A stretch of DNA of 64,000 bases, taken from contig JAGXSG010000028.1 in NCBI GenBank assembly GCA_018333995.1, positions 1 through 64,000 on the forward strand, in the 5' to 3' direction. A program made the position numbers and the translations under genes. The notes beneath the pieces are model-generated. The model saw nothing but the letters and a program-made list of their open reading frames with translations. It was not told the origin of the DNA and did no database searches. Origin of the DNA: Clostridiales bacterium (GTDB taxonomy: Bacteria; Actinomycetota; Coriobacteriia; Anaerosomatales; SLCP01). Below are positions 61,693 to 64,000 of the stretch, in pieces; the stretch's first letter is position 1; the number at the start of each line of letters is the position of its first letter.

Positions 61693-63038
61693 CAGGACGT
61701 GTACTGGTCGTCGATGACGAGAAGAACATGCGATGGGTACTCGCGCAGGCGCTCGAGGGTGAAGGTTTCGAGGTCGTGCAAGCGGCTGACGGCAAGGAGG
61801 CGCTCGCGGCGGTAGCGGAGGGTGAACCCGACGTGATGGTGCTCGACCATCGCATGCCCCGGCCCGACGGGATGGAGGTTCTAAGGCGGCTACGGGCGCA
61901 GGGAAGCACCTTCCCGATCATCATGCTCACCGCGCACGGTAACGTGGCCCAGGCGGTTGAGGCGATGAAGGCGGGGGCGAGCGAGTACCTGACCAAGCCC
62001 TTCGATCTGGAGGAACTTAAGCTCGCGATCGAGAAGGCGCTTGCGGTCCGTGATCTCACGGCCGAGGTCGAGAGATTGCGCGAAGAGCTCGACAAGGAGT
62101 ACGACGTTGAAGGGATCGTCGCGGCCGACTCCTCAATGATGGCGGTCATTGAGAACGTGCGCAAAGTGGCTCCCACCAACGCGACCGTGATGATTTACGG
62201 TGAGTCGGGAACAGGCAAGGAGCTGGTCGCCCGGGCGATCCATAGCCTGTCGTCGCGAGACGGCAAGCCGTTCATCTCGGTGAGCGCCGGCGCGCTGCCC
62301 GAGACCCTTCTCGAAAGCGAGTTGTTCGGCTACGAGAAGGGCGCATTCACGGGAGCGGTGAGTGCCAAGCCCGGCCGTTTTGAGATGGCTAACGGCGGGA
62401 CAATCTTCTTAGACGAGATTGGTGACATCACGCCAGCGGTCCAGGTGAAGCTGTTACGTGTCCTTCAGGAGCGCCGATTCGAGCGCCTCGGCGGAACCAG
62501 GACGGTCGAAGTCGATGTGCGGGTGGTCGCCGCAACCAATCGTGACCTCCAACAGCTCATTGCCGATGGTGGCTTCCGGGAGGACTTGTTCTACCGTCTC
62601 AACGTAGTTCCGGTCACCCTGCCTCCGTTGCGCGTACGATCAGGTGATATCCCCTTACTCGTCGCACATTTTCTTGAGAAGCTCAACGCGGGAGCCAAGA
62701 CTATCTCGCAAAAAGCGATGGAAGCCCTACTCGCATACCGGTGGCCGGGCAACATCCGCGAACTTGAAAACACGATCGAGCGCATCGTGATCCTCTCCCA
62801 CGGCGAAGAGATCGGAGTTGAAGACCTTCCGCTCGAAATTCGCCTCAACAGCGGTGTTTGTTCGGACGCTTCGGGAGGTTTCACGTTGCCGGAGGAGGGT
62901 GTTGATCTCGAGGAGGTCGAGCTCGATCTGGTCCGCCAGGCGCTCGATCGCGCTGGTGGCAACGTACCCAAGGCGGCCAAGCTTCTCGGGCTGACAACCA
63001 AGACACTTGAGGCCAGGATGCAGCGGCTCGGAGTGTAG
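61689..63038 (+). CDS. Sigma-54-dependent response regulator (NtrC/AtoC type)
   Basis: 449 residues. Receiver domain with phospho-acceptor Asp53 in V-L-D-H-R-M-P; AAA+ domain with G-E-S-G-T-G-K-E, the sigma-54 loop G-A-F-T-G-A, and F-L-D-E-I-G-D; Fis-type helix-turn-helix at the end (G-N-V-P-K-A-A-K-L-L-G-L-T-T-K-T-L). GTG 61689 overlaps the kinase stop. It should activate sigma-54 promoters, such as the one immediately downstream. Confidence 0.95.
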   Translation: MTGRVLVVDDEKNMRWVLAQALEGEGFEVVQAADGKEALAAVAEGEPDVMVLDHRMPRPDGMEVLRRLRAQGSTFPIIMLTAHGNVAQAVEAMKAGASEYLTKPFDLEELKLAIEKALAVRDLTAEVERLREELDKEYDVEGIVAADSSMMAVIENVRKVAPTNATVMIYGESGTGKELVARAIHSLSSRDGKPFISVSAGALPETLLESELFGYEKGAFTGAVSAKPGRFEMANGGTIFLDEIGDITPAVQVKLLRVLQERRFERLGGTRTVEVDVRVVAATNRDLQQLIADGGFREDLFYRLNVVPVTLPPLRVRSGDIPLLVAHFLEKLNAGAKTISQKAMEALLAYRWPGNIRELENTIERIVILSHGEEIGVEDLPLEIRLNSGVCSDASGGFTLPEEGVDLEEVELDLVRQALDRAGGNVPKAAKLLGLTTKTLEARMQRLGV

Positions 63039-63043
63039 CGAAT

Positions 63044-63060
63044 TTGGCACACCCCTTGCA
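63044..63060 (+). promoter_or_regulatory. Sigma-54 (-24/-12) promoter
   Basis: TTGGCACACCCCTTGCA matches the sigma-54 consensus with GG at 63046-63047 and GC at 63058-63059, ten bases between, as required. It starts five bases after the response-regulator stop and about 30 bases of leader would precede the ribosome-binding site of the next gene. This links the regulator operon to the zinc-ribbon, HMA and ccdA genes. Confidence 0.88.
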
Positions 63061-63100
63061 CCTCCATGAAAGAAACACAGCCCCTCCGAGGAGTCCCCAC

Positions 63101-63448
63101 GTGTCTCGCTGGTTTCGCTCGCCTCAAGCGTTGCTTACCGCCGCCGCGATCGGCGCGGCGGTGTTTGGAGTTCTCGCCGTCGTGTTTGCTCTTGGACCGT
63201 GTTCCGGAGCGCAGATTGGCACATTTGGCGCGGCGCTCGCGAGCGGGATGCTCGTCGGCGTGACGACGCTCATGCTCCTTGCCTCCCGTCCTGTCGGGGG
63301 TGACTTCGAGGTTGATCTGGACGGCGGCCCCTGCGCTTCGTGCGGAGCGCCGCTTGTGGCGGGGTGGCGTCTGTGTCCATACTGCGGCGAGATGCTGGAT
63401 CGCGACGTCAGTCATCCGGTAGATGCCGGGCGAACACTCCGCTTCTAA
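63101..63448 (+). CDS. Small membrane protein with C-terminal zinc ribbon
   Basis: 115 residues from GTG 63101, seven bases after GAGGAG. Two hydrophobic segments (about residues 8-30 and 38-60) precede a zinc ribbon with C-A-S-C-G and C-P-Y-C-G (about residues 76-97). I do not recognise a named family. It is the first gene behind the sigma-54 promoter and is followed within 17 bases by an HMA protein and then ccdA, so a role in metal or thiol homeostasis at the membrane is inferred. Confidence 0.75.
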   Translation: MSRWFRSPQALLTAAAIGAAVFGVLAVVFALGPCSGAQIGTFGAALASGMLVGVTTLMLLASRPVGGDFEVDLDGGPCASCGAPLVAGWRLCPYCGEMLDRDVSHPVDAGRTLRF

Positions 63449-63465
63449 GAAACAGGTGACCTCGT

Positions 63466-63687
63466 ATGTCCGAGACCAAGACCGTGCGCCTCGCCACGAC
63501 AGGGATGCACTGCGGCTCGTGCGCGATGCTGATTGATATGACACTTGAGGACGCGACCGGCGTGAGAAGCGTCAAGACCGAGTACGCATCCGGAACGACC
63601 GAAGTCACCTTCGACCCGGAGGCGATCGACATCGACGGGATCGTAGCGGCGGTCAGGTCGATCGGTTATGATGCCACAGCTCTCTAA
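63466..63687 (+). CDS. HMA-domain metallochaperone (CopZ-like)
   Basis: 73 residues, a single HMA domain with the metal motif G-M-H-C-G-S-C near residue 14 and the closing G-Y-D-A. Binds Cu(I) or a similar soft metal and passes it to a partner. Unlike the ATPase at 10.7 kb, its CxxC is fully encoded. It precedes ccdA, a thiol-electron carrier, in the sigma-54 operon. Confidence 0.88.
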   Translation: MSETKTVRLATTGMHCGSCAMLIDMTLEDATGVRSVKTEYASGTTEVTFDPEAIDIDGIVAAVRSIGYDATAL

Positions 63688-63721
63688 CGGTTAATTCGCG
63701 ACAGAACAGGGAATTCGCCCC

Positions 63722-64000
63722 ATGGATGTTGCTTCGGTGAGTCTTGCCGCCGCGTTCGCGGCGGGCGTCGTGTCCTTTCTCTCTCCGTGCGTACTGCCGC
63801 TCATACCGGGCTACCTCTCATTCATGACGGGCATGGCTGTCGGTGACCTGTCTGGAGGCGAGGCACGCCGAAGGGTTCTTGTCCCGTCGCTGCTGTTCGT
63901 CGCCGGCTTTTCTGTCGTCTTCACAGCTCTTGGCGCCTCAGCGAGTGTGCTCGGAGGGTACCTCGTCGATCATCGCGAGACTATCGAGCGAGTTGCCGGT
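63722..64000 (+). CDS. ccdA: CcdA-family thiol-disulfide transporter, cut by the window end
   Basis: Only the first 93 residues are seen. From ATG 63722 the protein has a hydrophobic start with F-L-S-P-C-V-L-P-L-I-P-G, the CcdA/DsbD beta-domain signature with its redox Cys, then G-Y-L-S-F-M-T-G and a second hydrophobic segment. Such proteins carry reducing equivalents from thioredoxin across the membrane for cytochrome c maturation or metal handling. The second conserved Cys lies beyond the window. Together with the HMA gene it resembles copper-handling clusters. Confidence 0.88.
   Translation, partial: MDVASVSLAAAFAAGVVSFLSPCVLPLIPGYLSFMTGMAVGDLSGGEARRRVLVPSLLFVAGFSVVFTALGASASVLGGYLVDHRETIERVAG

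Overview
The window is a high-GC, gene-dense bacterial chromosome segment, about 64 kb, with short intergenic gaps, many GTG and TTG starts and frequent 1-4 nt start/stop overlaps. The rapZ-yvcK-whiA block followed by gap-pgk-tpiA-gpmI-secG, a four-domain ribosomal protein S1, a ferredoxin-type 2-oxoacid oxidoreductase and the absence of any respiratory-chain genes here suggest an anaerobic or facultative Actinomycetota lineage, most likely Coriobacteriia-like. That placement is inference; there is no rRNA in the window.

Layout. 1-1.3 kb: two related-looking lipoproteins. 1.5-8.1 kb: rpsA, coaE, a lytic transglycosylase, uvrB and a two-gene ABC exporter. 8.1-10.3 kb (minus): a PEP synthase-family enzyme. 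10.3-13 kb: a zinc-responsive ArsR/SmtB repressor and a P1B metal ATPase whose first metal-binding cysteine codon is an in-frame TGA. 13-14.8 kb: a coiled-coil protein and an ABC1/UbiB kinase. 14.8-18 kb (minus): amtB-glnB-pduO-larE. 18.2-22.4 kb: a 2-oxoacid:ferredoxin oxidoreductase with a CdhB-like first subunit, then a DUF6671-like protein. 22.5-29.8 kb: an exported beta-propeller protein, uvrA, a membrane-anchored unknown and uvrC. 29.8-31.3 kb: an SbtA bicarbonate transporter and a small membrane protein. 31.3-39.1 kb: rapZ-yvcK-whiA and the glycolytic operon to secG with a strong terminator. 39.3-45 kb: oppABCDF. 45-47 kb: two bPH2 proteins. 47.1 kb: tRNA-Leu(GAG). 47.3-49.7 kb (minus): a MASE3-PAS-GAF-SpoIIE phosphatase. 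49.8-55.1 kb: a cysteine-depleted radical SAM-like protein, a B12-binding radical SAM enzyme, an aminotransferase, a PHP phosphoesterase and a membrane-anchored ferrochelatase-like protein. 55.2-58.7 kb: thioredoxin-FmdB-DUF302, a CsoR-family repressor, a CDF exporter and an EamA transporter. 58.7-64 kb: rpoN, an NtrB-like kinase, a sigma-54 activator, then a sigma-54 promoter in front of a zinc-ribbon membrane protein, an HMA metallochaperone and ccdA, which is cut by the window end.

How it fits together. All three UvrABC excision-repair genes are present at separate sites. Three metal or thiol control circuits can be read directly. The first is a SmtB/ZiaR-like repressor with both alpha3 and alpha5 zinc sites, whose operator overlaps its own start codon and which is translationally coupled to the ATPase. 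The second is a CsoR-family repressor with Ser in place of the copper-ligand His; similar ATACCC...GGGTAT palindromes sit inside its own promoter and inside the thioredoxin promoter, which suggests a sulfur or redox regulon. The third is a self-contained sigma-54 module, comprising sigma factor, kinase, activator and target promoter.

The strongest candidate for something new is the metal ATPase. The reading frame is intact from a GTG coupled to the repressor through the TGA, which replaces the first Cys of the CxxC motif. A 6-bp hairpin with a GTG loop lies at the spacing expected for a bacterial SECIS element. I read this as a putative selenocysteine-containing zinc/cadmium ATPase, with a nonsense mutation or sequencing error as the alternatives.
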